In this document: piece after piece, positions 49,465 to 57,481 of the stretch | How positions within the stretch are numbered: the stretch's first letter is position 1 | Layout: each line of letters begins with the position of its first letter | Source: Spirochaetaceae bacterium | GTDB lineage: Bacteria; Spirochaetota; Spirochaetia; Treponematales; Rectinemataceae | Direction of reading: 5' to 3' | NCBI GenBank assembly: GCA_025355995.1 | Contig: JANXYQ010000105.1 | Location: 1 to 64,000 of the forward strand | DNA: 64,000 bases | Translations under genes and position numbers: made by a program | Notes under the pieces: generated by a model | The model's input: the letters and a program-made list of their open reading frames with translations, nothing else | The model's database searches: none | What the model was told of the DNA's origin: nothing

Positions 49465-51359
49465 GCCGATCGATACTGCTGGTCCCTTCGGTCTCGAAGG
49501 GCAACGGCTCGGGACACCTCGTGCGCTGCCTGTCCCTGGCGCGCGCCCTCGGCGCGCGCGCCTCCGTCTACGTTCCCGAGAGCCCCGAGGAGGGCTCCCG
49601 CGGGGCTTGCTGGACAGCCGCCGAGCTCTCGCTGTCCTATGCCCGCGAGCTCGCGGGCGCCAGCCTGCTGACCGCTCTCCCGAGCGCCTCGCGGCGCAGC
49701 CCCTGGGACCTCATCGTGCTCGACCGGCGCGCGACGAGCCTGCCCGAGCTCGCCGCCTGGGAGCGCTATGCCCCTGTCCTCTCGATAGACGAGGGGGGGG
49801 AGGCCAGGCAGCGCGCGCAGTATCTCCTCGACATCCTGCCGCGCCATCCCCGCGCGGGAGGGGGCGAGCCCAACCGCGCGAGCCGCGGCCTCCTCGACCT
49901 TCCGCGCAACCGCCGCGCCAAGCCCCGGGAATTCAGGCGGATCCTCGTCTCCTTCGGCGGCGAGGACGGCTACGGCCTCACGCTGAGCCTGGCACGCATC
50001 CTGCTCGCCGAGGGCCTCGCCCTGCCCGAGGACCTCACGATCGTATCCGGGGCCCTTAGGAGGGGAGCGCCTCCCCTCGGCCTCGACGGGGTCACCGTCC
50101 TGGGTCCCGTGCAGGACCTGAAGGAGCACCTGGCCCGCTACGACCTCGTGCTCACGCAGTTCGGCCTCACCGCCTTCGAGGCAGCCTGGGCCGGCTGCGG
50201 CGTGATGCTCCTCAACCCGACGCGCTATCACAGGGACCTCGCGCGGGTCGCCGGCTTCCCGGAGCTCGGGGTCCTGAGCCCCGACCGCGCGGCGCTGAGG
50301 CGCCTGATCCGCTCTCCCGCGGAAGTCCTCGCCGCGCTCGAGCGCCTCGTGCCGGAGGAGCCCGAGTCACTCGCGGATTTCATCGCCGGCCTCGAGCCCG
50401 CGGGAAGCCGCGATTGCCCGAGCTGCGCGAGCGCGTCCCGGCGCGCCCTATACCGCGATCCGGCGAAAAGCTATTTCCGCTGCTCGGCTTGCGGAACGGT
50501 CTATATGGTTCGATTCTCCCGCGGAAGGGAGAATCCCTACAAGAAAAGCTATTTCTTCGAAGAATATCGAAACCAATACGGCAGGACCTATCTAGAGGAT
50601 TGGCCGGCCCTGACGGCGCTGGCCGAGCCCCGCCTCGAGATAGTCGAGGCCCTCGCCTCCGCCAGCCTGGGCAGGAGCAGGGGGCTCTCGGTTCTCGACG
50701 TCGGCTGCGCCTACGGCCCCTTCCTCGCGGCGGCCAAGGCGCGCGGCCAGGAGCCCTACGGCCTCGACGCCGCCGAGGAGGCGGCCGCTTACGTGCGCCG
50801 CGAGCTGGGCATACCCGCCGCCGTCGGCGATTTCATCGACCCGGCCGCCGCGTCGACCTTTGGAGGGCCCTTCGACGTCCTGTCCATGTGGTACGTGGTC
50901 GAACACTTCGATCGCCTCGACAAGGCCCTGAGGAACGCCGCCGCCCTCGTGAGGCCGGGCGGGATCCTCGCCCTCTCCACGCCTTCGATGGAAGGGGCGT
51001 CCGGGCGCTTCGGCGGGCGAGGCTTCTTCGAGAAGAGCCCCGAGGACCACTTCACCCTATGGGAGCCCTCGAGGGCGAGGGCCCTTCTCAAGGCCTACGG
51101 ATTCCGGATCGAGCGCATGCGCATCACCGGCCACCATCCCGAGCGCCTGCCGGGGCTGCGCTTCCTCGCGTCGCGCGTGCGCCCGGGGCCTTTCGACCGC
51201 TTGCTCGCGGGGCTCGGCCGCCTAGTATCGCGCGCCTTCGCCCTCGGCGACACCTTCGAGATCTATGCCGTCCGCGAGGGCCCCATCCCCCTGGGCCTCT
51301 CCGCCGCCAGGGGCGGAACGGCCCCCGACGTCAGGGCCGAGCGGGGCGCGCCGCGATGA
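49461..51359 (+). CDS. SpsG/PseG-like protein fused to a zinc-ribbon SAM methyltransferase
   Basis: The 632-residue protein is a fusion. Residues 1-310 are a GT-B fold of the SpsG/PseG nucleotide-sugar hydrolase type (GNGSGHLVRCLSLARAL, ILVSFGGEDGYG, QFGLTAFEAAWAGC). Residues about 318-350 form a zinc ribbon (DCPSCASAS...RCSACGTVY). From about residue 400 a class I methyltransferase follows (SVLDVGCAYGPFLAAAKARG, DVLSMWYVVEHFD, FTLWEPSRARALLKAYGF). A sugar or lipid head group made by the cluster may be processed and methylated by one polypeptide. It overlaps its neighbours by four bases each side. Confidence 0.78.
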   Translation: MSRSILLVPSVSKGNGSGHLVRCLSLARALGARASVYVPESPEEGSRGACWTAAELSLSYARELAGASLLTALPSASRRSPWDLIVLDRRATSLPELAAWERYAPVLSIDEGGEARQRAQYLLDILPRHPRAGGGEPNRASRGLLDLPRNRRAKPREFRRILVSFGGEDGYGLTLSLARILLAEGLALPEDLTIVSGALRRGAPPLGLDGVTVLGPVQDLKEHLARYDLVLTQFGLTAFEAAWAGCGVMLLNPTRYHRDLARVAGFPELGVLSPDRAALRRLIRSPAEVLAALERLVPEEPESLADFIAGLEPAGSRDCPSCASASRRALYRDPAKSYFRCSACGTVYMVRFSRGRENPYKKSYFFEEYRNQYGRTYLEDWPALTALAEPRLEIVEALASASLGRSRGLSVLDVGCAYGPFLAAAKARGQEPYGLDAAEEAAAYVRRELGIPAAVGDFIDPAAASTFGGPFDVLSMWYVVEHFDRLDKALRNAAALVRPGGILALSTPSMEGASGRFGGRGFFEKSPEDHFTLWEPSRARALLKAYGFRIERMRITGHHPERLPGLRFLASRVRPGPFDRLLAGLGRLVSRAFALGDTFEIYAVREGPIPLGLSAARGGTAPDVRAERGAPR

Positions 51360-52924
51360 CCGTTTTCATCCTCGGGGCCGGAGTAATGCAGATACCCGCC
51401 ATACGCTCTGCGAAGGAGCTCGGCTGGACGGTCGTCGCGGCGGACGCCAATCCCTCCTCGCCCGGCGCCGCCCTGGCGAACCGCTTCCTCCCCGTCGACC
51501 TGAAGGACAGGGATGGCTTGGCGGCCGCCGCCCGCGGAATCCGCGATGAGCTGGGGCTCGGCGGCGTCTTCACCGCCGGGACCGATTTCTCGGCCTCCGT
51601 CGCTTGGGTGGCCCAGGAGCTCGGCCTTCCCGGCATCTCCTTCGAGACGGCCCTCAAGGCCTCGGACAAGCTCATGATGCGCGCCTCCCTGGCCGCCGCC
51701 GGCGTGAACTCTCCCCGCTTCGCCTCCGCTTCAGCCGTCGACGATCCCTCCCTCGCCGCCGCGGGGCTCGATTTCCCCCTCGTCGTGAAGCCGGCCGACA
51801 GCATGGGCGCCCGCGGCTGCCGCGCCGTCCGCGACCGGCGCGAGCTCGCGGAGGCGATAGCGGCGGCCCTCCCGCATAGCCGATCGGGCAGGGCCATCGT
51901 CGAGGAATACCTGGAGGGCCCCGAATTCTCCATCGACGCCCTCGTCGACGGGGACGAGGTACGGATCCGCGGGGTCGCCGACAGGCATATCTCATTCGCC
52001 CCGTATTTCGTGGAGCTGGGCCATACGATGCCCAGCTCCTATCCTCCCGAGGTCATCGCGGAGGTCCTGCGCGTCTTCCGCGAGGGAGTCGCCGCCCTGG
52101 GCATTCGCCTCGGCGCCGCCAAGGGCGATATCAAGTACTGCCCCTCGCGCGGCCGGGCCGTGGTCGGCGAGATAGCCGCCCGCCTCTCGGGCGGCTTCAT
52201 GTCGGGCTGGACCTACCCCTACGCGAGCGGAATAGACGTCACCGGGGAGGCCTTGCGGCTCTGCGTCGGCCAGCGCCTCGATCCCGAGCCAGCCGCGGAC
52301 AGGGGCTGGGTATCGGCCGAGAGAGCCTTCATTTCGATACCGGGAACAGTGGCCTCCGTCCTCGGCTGCGTGGAAGCCGAGAGGCTGCCTTATGTAAAGC
52401 AGCTCTTCCTGCGAGCGGCGCCCGGGGATAGCGTCGTCTTTCCCTCGAATAACGTGGAGAAGTGCGGCAACGTCATCAGCCAGGCTCCGACCAGGGAGGC
52501 CGCCGTCCAGGCCGCCGAGAGCGCGGCCAGGGCGGTGATCCTGCGCCTCGTTCCCTCCGATCCCCGGACCGAGGCCTACCTCGCGGACGAAGGCTCCTGG
52601 CCACCCCCCGCCTTCGCGCTCGAAGGCGCCGCTGCGCGCGAGCTGGCCGAGCTGCCCGAGTACCTGGACGGCGGCGCCGGCGTCCAGGGCGGTGTCGCTC
52701 CCTTCGCCCCGGCCGCCGCCGTCGAGGGACGCGATTGGAGCGGCCGCGGCTTCGCTGAATCGGCGGCCCTCGCGGCGAGCCTCGCCGGGACCCCCGGCTC
52801 AAGGGTGCTAGCCGGCCGTTTTTGGCGCGCCCTCGCGCGCGGCGGCCTCCAAGGCGCCCTCTATGTCCTCGATACGGCCGCGCCGGCGGCCAAGGCTCCA
52901 GGGGAAGCGAGAGCTCGGCGATGA
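51356..52924 (+). CDS. ATP-grasp family ligase
   Basis: The 522-residue protein has a Rossmann N-terminus (TVFILGAGVMQIPAIRSAK), the ATP-grasp core (FPLVVKPADSMGARGCR, VEEYLEGPEFSIDALVDG) and the metal-binding segment VGEIAARLSGGFMSGWTYPYASG. Family members join an amino group to a carboxylate using ATP; the layout resembles carbamoyl-phosphate synthase-like and PylC-type ligases. It likely adds an amino acid to the sugar, or couples a carboxylated product, in the cluster. The last 150 residues are alanine-rich and not conserved. It overlaps the previous stop as ATGA, and the amidase start likewise. Confidence 0.75.
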   Translation: MTVFILGAGVMQIPAIRSAKELGWTVVAADANPSSPGAALANRFLPVDLKDRDGLAAAARGIRDELGLGGVFTAGTDFSASVAWVAQELGLPGISFETALKASDKLMMRASLAAAGVNSPRFASASAVDDPSLAAAGLDFPLVVKPADSMGARGCRAVRDRRELAEAIAAALPHSRSGRAIVEEYLEGPEFSIDALVDGDEVRIRGVADRHISFAPYFVELGHTMPSSYPPEVIAEVLRVFREGVAALGIRLGAAKGDIKYCPSRGRAVVGEIAARLSGGFMSGWTYPYASGIDVTGEALRLCVGQRLDPEPAADRGWVSAERAFISIPGTVASVLGCVEAERLPYVKQLFLRAAPGDSVVFPSNNVEKCGNVISQAPTREAAVQAAESAARAVILRLVPSDPRTEAYLADEGSWPPPAFALEGAAARELAELPEYLDGGAGVQGGVAPFAPAAAVEGRDWSGRGFAESAALAASLAGTPGSRVLAGRFWRALARGGLQGALYVLDTAAPAAKAPGEARARR

Positions 52925-54033
52925 GCTCGCCCTATGTGAGGGCGGCGGCGTTCTGCGCCTGCCTCGCGCTCGCCCGGCCTCTGCCTGCCGCCCCGATATC
53001 GGCCGGGACAGCGCCGCCAGCGCCGGCGACGCCAGCGCCGGCGACGCCCGCGTCGGTGACGCCTCAGGCGGCGGGGCAGATCGCTGGCCGCCTGAAGGCC
53101 CGGCTTTCCTACGATCCCCTCACCGGATACGGCGTTTTCGAGAAATCGGGGAACAGGCTGGCCTTCGCTCGCGGAGTGCCCTGGGCGATATTCGATTGGA
53201 ACAGGTCCCTCCCCCTCGACCCTCCGTCCGACGCCGAGGGCGGCCTTTCCTTCACGGCCGCGTCGGGAGCGGCCATCGAGAAGGCCTTCGCGGAGGCCGA
53301 AGCCGTCGCTCGCTCTCATTTTTCCGTCGCGGCCATACTCATAGACCCGGGCCACGGCGGCAAGGATCCCGGGGCCATAGGCGAGCAGGCCGCGGGCGGC
53401 AAGAAGCTGCGGGTGGTCGAGAAGGACGTCACCCTCGATATCTCCCGAAAGCTCTTCGACCTGCTCAAGGCCAGGTTTCCCGACAAGCGGATCCTGATAA
53501 CGAGGGAGGGGGACAGTTACCCCAGCCTGGAGGATCGCGTCGACATGGCCAATTCCGTCGAGCTCGCAGCGAACGAGGCGATCATATACGTGTCGATCCA
53601 CGCCAATTCCTCGTTCAACAAGAACGCGAAGGGCTTCGAGGTCTGGTACCTCAACCCGGAATACCGGCGTACCCTCGTCGACGCCAAGAAGCCGGGAGGG
53701 CCCGGGCAGGAGATCGCCCCGATACTGAATGCGATGCTCGAGGAGGAGTTCACGACCGAGAGCATTATCCTCGCCCGCGACATCATGTCCGGGCTCCAGT
53801 CCGAAATCGGGGCGGAGAGCCCCAACAGGGGCATCCGCGCCGACGAGTGGTTCGTCGTCCGCAACGCCCGGATGCCCTCGGTCCTCATCGAGGCCGGCTT
53901 CGTGACCAATCCAGACGAAGGGAAGCTACTCGCGCGGGACGATTACTTGCTCCGCGTGGCGGACGGCGTGTATACTGGGCTCGTGGATTTCGTCGGCTAC
54001 TTCGAGAGCATGAGAGGCGCACCTTCCCAATGA
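52921..54033 (+). CDS. N-acetylmuramoyl-L-alanine amidase (Amidase_3)
   Basis: The 370-residue protein has a signal peptide and an N-terminal Pro/Ala/Thr-rich tract encoded by a 15-bp tandem repeat. The amidase core has zinc ligands DPGHGGKDPGA and E in VEKDVTLD, then SIHANSSFNKNAKGFEVWYL and catalytic Glu in SVLIEAGFVTNPDEGKLL. It cleaves the amide between N-acetylmuramic acid and the stem peptide in the periplasm, as in cell separation. It starts at the ATG overlapping the ATP-grasp stop, so it is translationally linked to the glycan cluster. Confidence 0.9.
   Translation: MSSPYVRAAAFCACLALARPLPAAPISAGTAPPAPATPAPATPASVTPQAAGQIAGRLKARLSYDPLTGYGVFEKSGNRLAFARGVPWAIFDWNRSLPLDPPSDAEGGLSFTAASGAAIEKAFAEAEAVARSHFSVAAILIDPGHGGKDPGAIGEQAAGGKKLRVVEKDVTLDISRKLFDLLKARFPDKRILITREGDSYPSLEDRVDMANSVELAANEAIIYVSIHANSSFNKNAKGFEVWYLNPEYRRTLVDAKKPGGPGQEIAPILNAMLEEEFTTESIILARDIMSGLQSEIGAESPNRGIRADEWFVVRNARMPSVLIEAGFVTNPDEGKLLARDDYLLRVADGVYTGLVDFVGYFESMRGAPSQ
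53016..53045 (+). repeat. two tandem 15-bp repeats within the amidase gene
   Basis: Two identical copies of GCCAGCGCCGGCGAC encode alternating Pro-Ala-Thr residues in a linker; copy number may vary between strains. Confidence 0.6.
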
Positions 54034-54620
54034 AACGATTCCTGGACGCGCTGCGTCGATTCCTGCTAGCCTCCGGCCGAGCTCTCGCCGCGGCCTGGGA
54101 GGCGTCCCTAAAATGGCTTTCCGTGCCGGTGAACCTCTGCCTGGCCGTGCTAGGACTCGTCTTCGTCGTGTCCTTCGGCTCCTGGGCCATAGGCGACCGC
54201 TTCGAGGAAGCGGTCCTCTTCTTCCCGGACAAGCTGGACAAGCTCCGAGGCGAGATTCGCGATATCCCGCATACCTCCGGCCCAGAGGCGCGGGCCGAGC
54301 TCATCGCCTCCGAGTTCCTCCTCGGCCCCAAGGACGCCTCGCTTTTCTCCGCCTTCCCCCCCGGAGTGAGGGTAGAGTCTGTCCTTTATCGCAAGGGAAG
54401 GCTTTTCGTCGATATATCCTCCGATGCCGCCTTCGCCGACCCGGCCGACCCGAATACGCTGAAAACGCGAATCCTGACCGGAATCGCAGCCATGGATCGA
54501 AGTTTAAAGGCCGCGTTGCCCGGCCTAAAGCGCCTATCGCTCACGATAGGCGGCAAAGAACCCTATGCTGTCGGCCTCAAGGCCGAAGGGGGGAAGGGGA
54601 TAAAAAAAACCGGAAAATAA
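54030..54620 (+). CDS. GerMN-domain lipoprotein-like or membrane-anchored protein
   Basis: The 196-residue protein has one N-terminal membrane helix (PVNLCLAVLGLVFVVSFGSWA), then a GerMN domain (ASLFSAFPPGVRVESVLYRKGRLFVDISSD). GerMN domains occur in spore germination and in envelope proteins that bind wall or lipoglycan, and commonly accompany amidases. It follows the amidase with a four-base ATGA overlap. Its final lysine-rich tail (GIKKTGK) ends at the flaA promoter. Confidence 0.8.
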   Translation: MKRFLDALRRFLLASGRALAAAWEASLKWLSVPVNLCLAVLGLVFVVSFGSWAIGDRFEEAVLFFPDKLDKLRGEIRDIPHTSGPEARAELIASEFLLGPKDASLFSAFPPGVRVESVLYRKGRLFVDISSDAAFADPADPNTLKTRILTGIAAMDRSLKAALPGLKRLSLTIGGKEPYAVGLKAEGGKGIKKTGK

Positions 54621-54648
54621 TTGACAAAGGTTTACGGCAGCGTATACT
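54621..54648 (+). promoter_or_regulatory. flaA: strong promoter of flaA
   Basis: TTGACA (54621-54626), 16-base spacer and TATACT (54643-54648), starting directly after the previous stop codon. A second TATAAT occurs at 54679-54684. The ATG is at 54709 after AAAGGAG. Confidence 0.8.
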
Positions 54649-54708
54649 TCCTTACTAAATAGTGGATAACCGGCACTGTATAATGTGTGCAATGAAAGGA
54701 GTTATTGC

Positions 54709-55794
54709 ATGAAAAGCAAACTAATCGTCGTCGCACTGGCGCTTTTCCTCGTGGGCGCGTTCACCGCGATCTCTGCCGACGAGGCAGTGCTCATCGATTT
54801 CTCTCTCCTCAAGGCCGACATCAAGGCCGATCCGCTCAACCAGGGCAAATTCCTAGAGAACAGGGCCACCATGATGGACTTCTCGGGAACCGCCGGCGCG
54901 AGTTACACGGAAGAGCAGAAGGCTCAGATGCGCACCTCCCTCGCGATCAGGAACTGGGACGTACTTCTCGCCTCCTCCTCGAGGAGCAACCTGAACCAGT
55001 CCCTGTCCCTCACCGCCGAGGCCCAGATCGCGTCCGACGCCAAGCAGTTCGCGGGCAAGCCCGTCATGGGCTTCCGCGTCCGCTTCCCCGTGGCGGAATT
55101 CAATAGCTGGGCCAAGATCGCCCCGCCCTTCGAGATCCCCGCGTTCGAGCCCAAGGCGAGCGTGGACGACCAGGGCGTCATCTCTCCCGCCAAGGACCAG
55201 GGCACCGATCCGGCTAACGCGCGGCTCACCCGGTTCGAGGGCAGCTACGACGCGAACACGAAGATCACGACCGCCCTAGGCATCGTGAAGAACGTCGGCG
55301 TCATCAAGTCGGTAGCTGTCACGGTCAAGGGACTCAATTTCCCCCATGGCCTCTCGGTCGTCCTGCTCGATTCCGACGGCAACGCCCAGAACGTTTTCAT
55401 GGGCTACCTGAACTTCGACGGCTGGAAGGAGCTCCGCTGGGATAATCCCGCCTACGTGCAGGACGTCCGCAATCGCGAGCTCCGCGTATTCCCGCTATAT
55501 CCCAAGACCACTCCGATGGTCAAGTTCGACGGATTCGTGGTAACCCGCGATGCGGCGAACGAGGGCGGGGATTTCGTGGCCTACATAAAGGACGTCAAGA
55601 TCCTTTACGACAAGGCCGTTCTCGAGCCGGTGCGCGACATCGACGACGAGGCTCTGTGGGGCATCGTCGGCAAGAAGGAATCCGAGCGCAAGAGCATGGA
55701 GTCCAAGCGCTTCGGTTCCCAGCAGGTGCTGCGCTACCTAGAGAAGATGAAGCAAGAGAACAAGAGCGACTTCACTCCTCCCGCCACTAAGTAA
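54709..55794 (+). CDS. flaA: flagellar filament outer layer (sheath) protein FlaA
   Basis: The 361-residue protein has a signal peptide (MKSKLIVVALALFLVGAFTA, cleaved near ISAD) and the spirochaete FlaA opening VLIDFSLLKADIKADPLNQG. The C-terminal region has WDNPAYVQDVRNRELRVFPL and AYIKDVKILYDKAV. FlaA proteins form the sheath of the periplasmic flagella of spirochaetes. It has its own strong promoter and a perfect terminator, suited to high expression. It lies right after the spiro-SPASM cluster, so its glycosylation by that cluster is a reasonable hypothesis. Confidence 0.93.
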   Translation: MKSKLIVVALALFLVGAFTAISADEAVLIDFSLLKADIKADPLNQGKFLENRATMMDFSGTAGASYTEEQKAQMRTSLAIRNWDVLLASSSRSNLNQSLSLTAEAQIASDAKQFAGKPVMGFRVRFPVAEFNSWAKIAPPFEIPAFEPKASVDDQGVISPAKDQGTDPANARLTRFEGSYDANTKITTALGIVKNVGVIKSVAVTVKGLNFPHGLSVVLLDSDGNAQNVFMGYLNFDGWKELRWDNPAYVQDVRNRELRVFPLYPKTTPMVKFDGFVVTRDAANEGGDFVAYIKDVKILYDKAVLEPVRDIDDEALWGIVGKKESERKSMESKRFGSQQVLRYLEKMKQENKSDFTPPATK

Positions 55795-55824
55795 CGCGAG
55801 TTTTCGCCTTCACCTGAGAGCGAT

Positions 55825-55854
55825 GGCCGGGACGAGAGTCCCGGCCCTTTTTTT
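55825..55854 (+). terminator. intrinsic terminator of flaA
   Basis: GGCCGGGAC and GTCCCGGCC (9 bp, 4-base GAGA loop) followed by a run of T residues. Confidence 0.95.
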
Positions 55855-55886
55855 GCCCGCGATGCGCGGAGGGAGAGCTGCCGATC

Positions 55887-57155
55887 GTGACCGCGAAGGG
55901 AGAGGGACTCGAGGCGATACCCGATAGGGGCGCGCTGAAATGCGACTACGAGGAGCGAAAGCCGGGCTACGGGCGGCTCCTCTCCGACTTGGAGGGGCGG
56001 ATACGCTGCGCCCTGGAGAAGGATTCCCTCGGGCCGATCATCAAGGGCAGGGTGAAATCCTTCGACTCATGGTACTCCAAGCGCATCCGCCTGCTCAGGA
56101 GCGCCCGCTCCTCGGGCCAGGAGCCTATACCCATCGCCGATATCGTCGCACTGAGGGTGGTCTGTCCCTTCCTGGGCGACCTGACGATGGCGGAATCCGC
56201 GATCTGCGCCTCCTTCAAGGTCCTGGAGGTCGAGCGAAAGGGCTCGGAGCGCTCATTCAGGGAATTCGGCTACGAGTCGATCCACCTCCTCGTCGAGTTG
56301 CCGGCGGACCTTCGCCAAGACGCCAAGGGCTTCGACAGCCCCGCCTTCGAGGTGCAGCTCAGGACCATCCTCCAGGAGGCCTGGGCGGAGGTGGAGCACG
56401 AGCTGGTCTACAAGGCCGAATTCACTCCCTTCGACGAGCCGATGAAACGCAAGTTAGCCGCTCTCAACGCCAATCTCTCCCTCTCGGATATCATCTTCCA
56501 GGAAATCCTCGATTATCAGCGAAGGCTCACCTCTGCGCTGGAGCGCAGGAGATCGGCCTTTTACGGGAAGATCGAGGACGCGATGGACAAGCCCCTCGAT
56601 CTCGATAAAGAGGGCGCAGGTACCCCCCGGGACAAGGCGGTCGCGGAGAGGCGGGCCCTCGGCCTGGAGAGGGGCAGGATCGCGAGCATGGACGATCTAC
56701 TGTTGTCCGCCTTGACCGCGCACAACGGAGAGGATTACGAGGCCGCCTCGCGCATCTACAGCGCGATCCTGGCGCAAAAGCCGGAGAAGGACATAGCTGC
56801 GGTCGTCTTCAAGCATAGGGGCATGGCCTTTTTCTCCCAATCCCTCTATCAGGAAGCCATCGCGGATTTCAGCTCGAGCCTCGAGCTGGCTCCAGGCGAC
56901 CACAAAGCGGCGTATTACCGGGGCGTGGTGCGGAGCGTGCTCCAGGATTTTGCCGGCGCGATAGGCGATTTCGACTTAGCCCTCTCGATTCATCCCTACC
57001 ACTTCTTCTCCCTTTATCGGCGAGCGATGGCCTATTGGCATCTCGGCGACTTCGCTCAGGCGCTCGCGGATTCGGAATCCGCGCTCAAGCTTGAGCCCGA
57101 TAACGCCTCCGCGATCCTGCTCAAGGCTATGGCCATGCGTAGCCTAAAGATGTAG
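55887..57155 (+). CDS. RelA/SpoT (p)ppGpp synthetase domain fused to TPR repeats
   Basis: The 422-residue protein has a RelA/SpoT nucleotidyltransferase domain at about residues 30-220: GRVKSFDSWYSKRIR, ADIVALRVVC, FGYESIHLLVEL, FEVQLRTILQEAWAEVEHEL. This is the synthetase part; the hydrolase (HD) and TGS/ACT domains are absent, as in small alarmone synthetases. Residues about 280-420 hold about four tetratricopeptide repeats (AVVFKHRGMAFFSQSLYQEA, AAYYRGVVRSVLQDFAGAI). The TPR part may dock the enzyme on a partner. Start is a GTG preceded by GGAGGGAG; no promoter is clear after the flaA terminator. Confidence 0.85.
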   Translation: MTAKGEGLEAIPDRGALKCDYEERKPGYGRLLSDLEGRIRCALEKDSLGPIIKGRVKSFDSWYSKRIRLLRSARSSGQEPIPIADIVALRVVCPFLGDLTMAESAICASFKVLEVERKGSERSFREFGYESIHLLVELPADLRQDAKGFDSPAFEVQLRTILQEAWAEVEHELVYKAEFTPFDEPMKRKLAALNANLSLSDIIFQEILDYQRRLTSALERRRSAFYGKIEDAMDKPLDLDKEGAGTPRDKAVAERRALGLERGRIASMDDLLLSALTAHNGEDYEAASRIYSAILAQKPEKDIAAVVFKHRGMAFFSQSLYQEAIADFSSSLELAPGDHKAAYYRGVVRSVLQDFAGAIGDFDLALSIHPYHFFSLYRRAMAYWHLGDFAQALADSESALKLEPDNASAILLKAMAMRSLKM

Positions 57156-57215
57156 TCCGAGAGTCCGAAAGCCTTTATGGATAACGAATAAGTGAAATTC
57201 ATAAAAGCCGGCGGC

Positions 57216-57245
57216 TTGACATGCCGAGGCTCTTGCGACTATATT
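57216..57245 (+). promoter_or_regulatory. tRNA promoter
   Basis: TTGACA (57216-57221), 18-base spacer, TATATT (57240-57245), 11 bases before the tRNA 5' end. Confidence 0.7.
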
Positions 57246-57255
57246 CAGGCCCTGC

Positions 57256-57327
57256 GTCCCCATCGTCTAGAGGTTAGGACAGCGGGTTTTCATCCCGCCA
57301 ACAGGAGTTCGATTCTCCTTGGGGATA
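57256..57327 (+). tRNA. tRNA-Glu (UUC anticodon)
   Basis: The cloverleaf folds with acceptor arms GTCCCCA and TGGGGAT, a 4-bp D stem (GTCT/GGAC), a GCGGG/CCCGC anticodon stem with loop TTTTCAT (anticodon TTC) and an AGGAG/CTCCT T stem with loop TTCGATT. Position 1-72 is a G-U wobble rather than G-C. CCA is not encoded. A terminator follows at 57331. Confidence 0.9.
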
Positions 57328-57330
57328 TAT

Positions 57331-57362
57331 GAGGCTGTCCATACGGGCAGCTTCTTTTTTTT
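57331..57362 (+). terminator. intrinsic terminator after tRNA-Glu
   Basis: GAGGCTGTCC and GGGCAGCTTC form a 10-bp stem with two wobble pairs and an ATAC loop, followed by a T-rich tract. Confidence 0.85.
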
Positions 57363-57481
57363 CGAAGAACCCTGCTCGTCCTGCCGCGCGTCGAAATAAG
57401 GCGCATTGGCTAAGCCGAATCATGATAGGATAATGGGCTCTGTAAATCTACGCTGACCGCGGTTTGTCCCTGGAGGATAGC

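Noticed and set aside
53016-53045. CRISPR-like array
   Set aside because: Only two adjoining 15-base copies within a coding Pro/Ala linker, without spacers.
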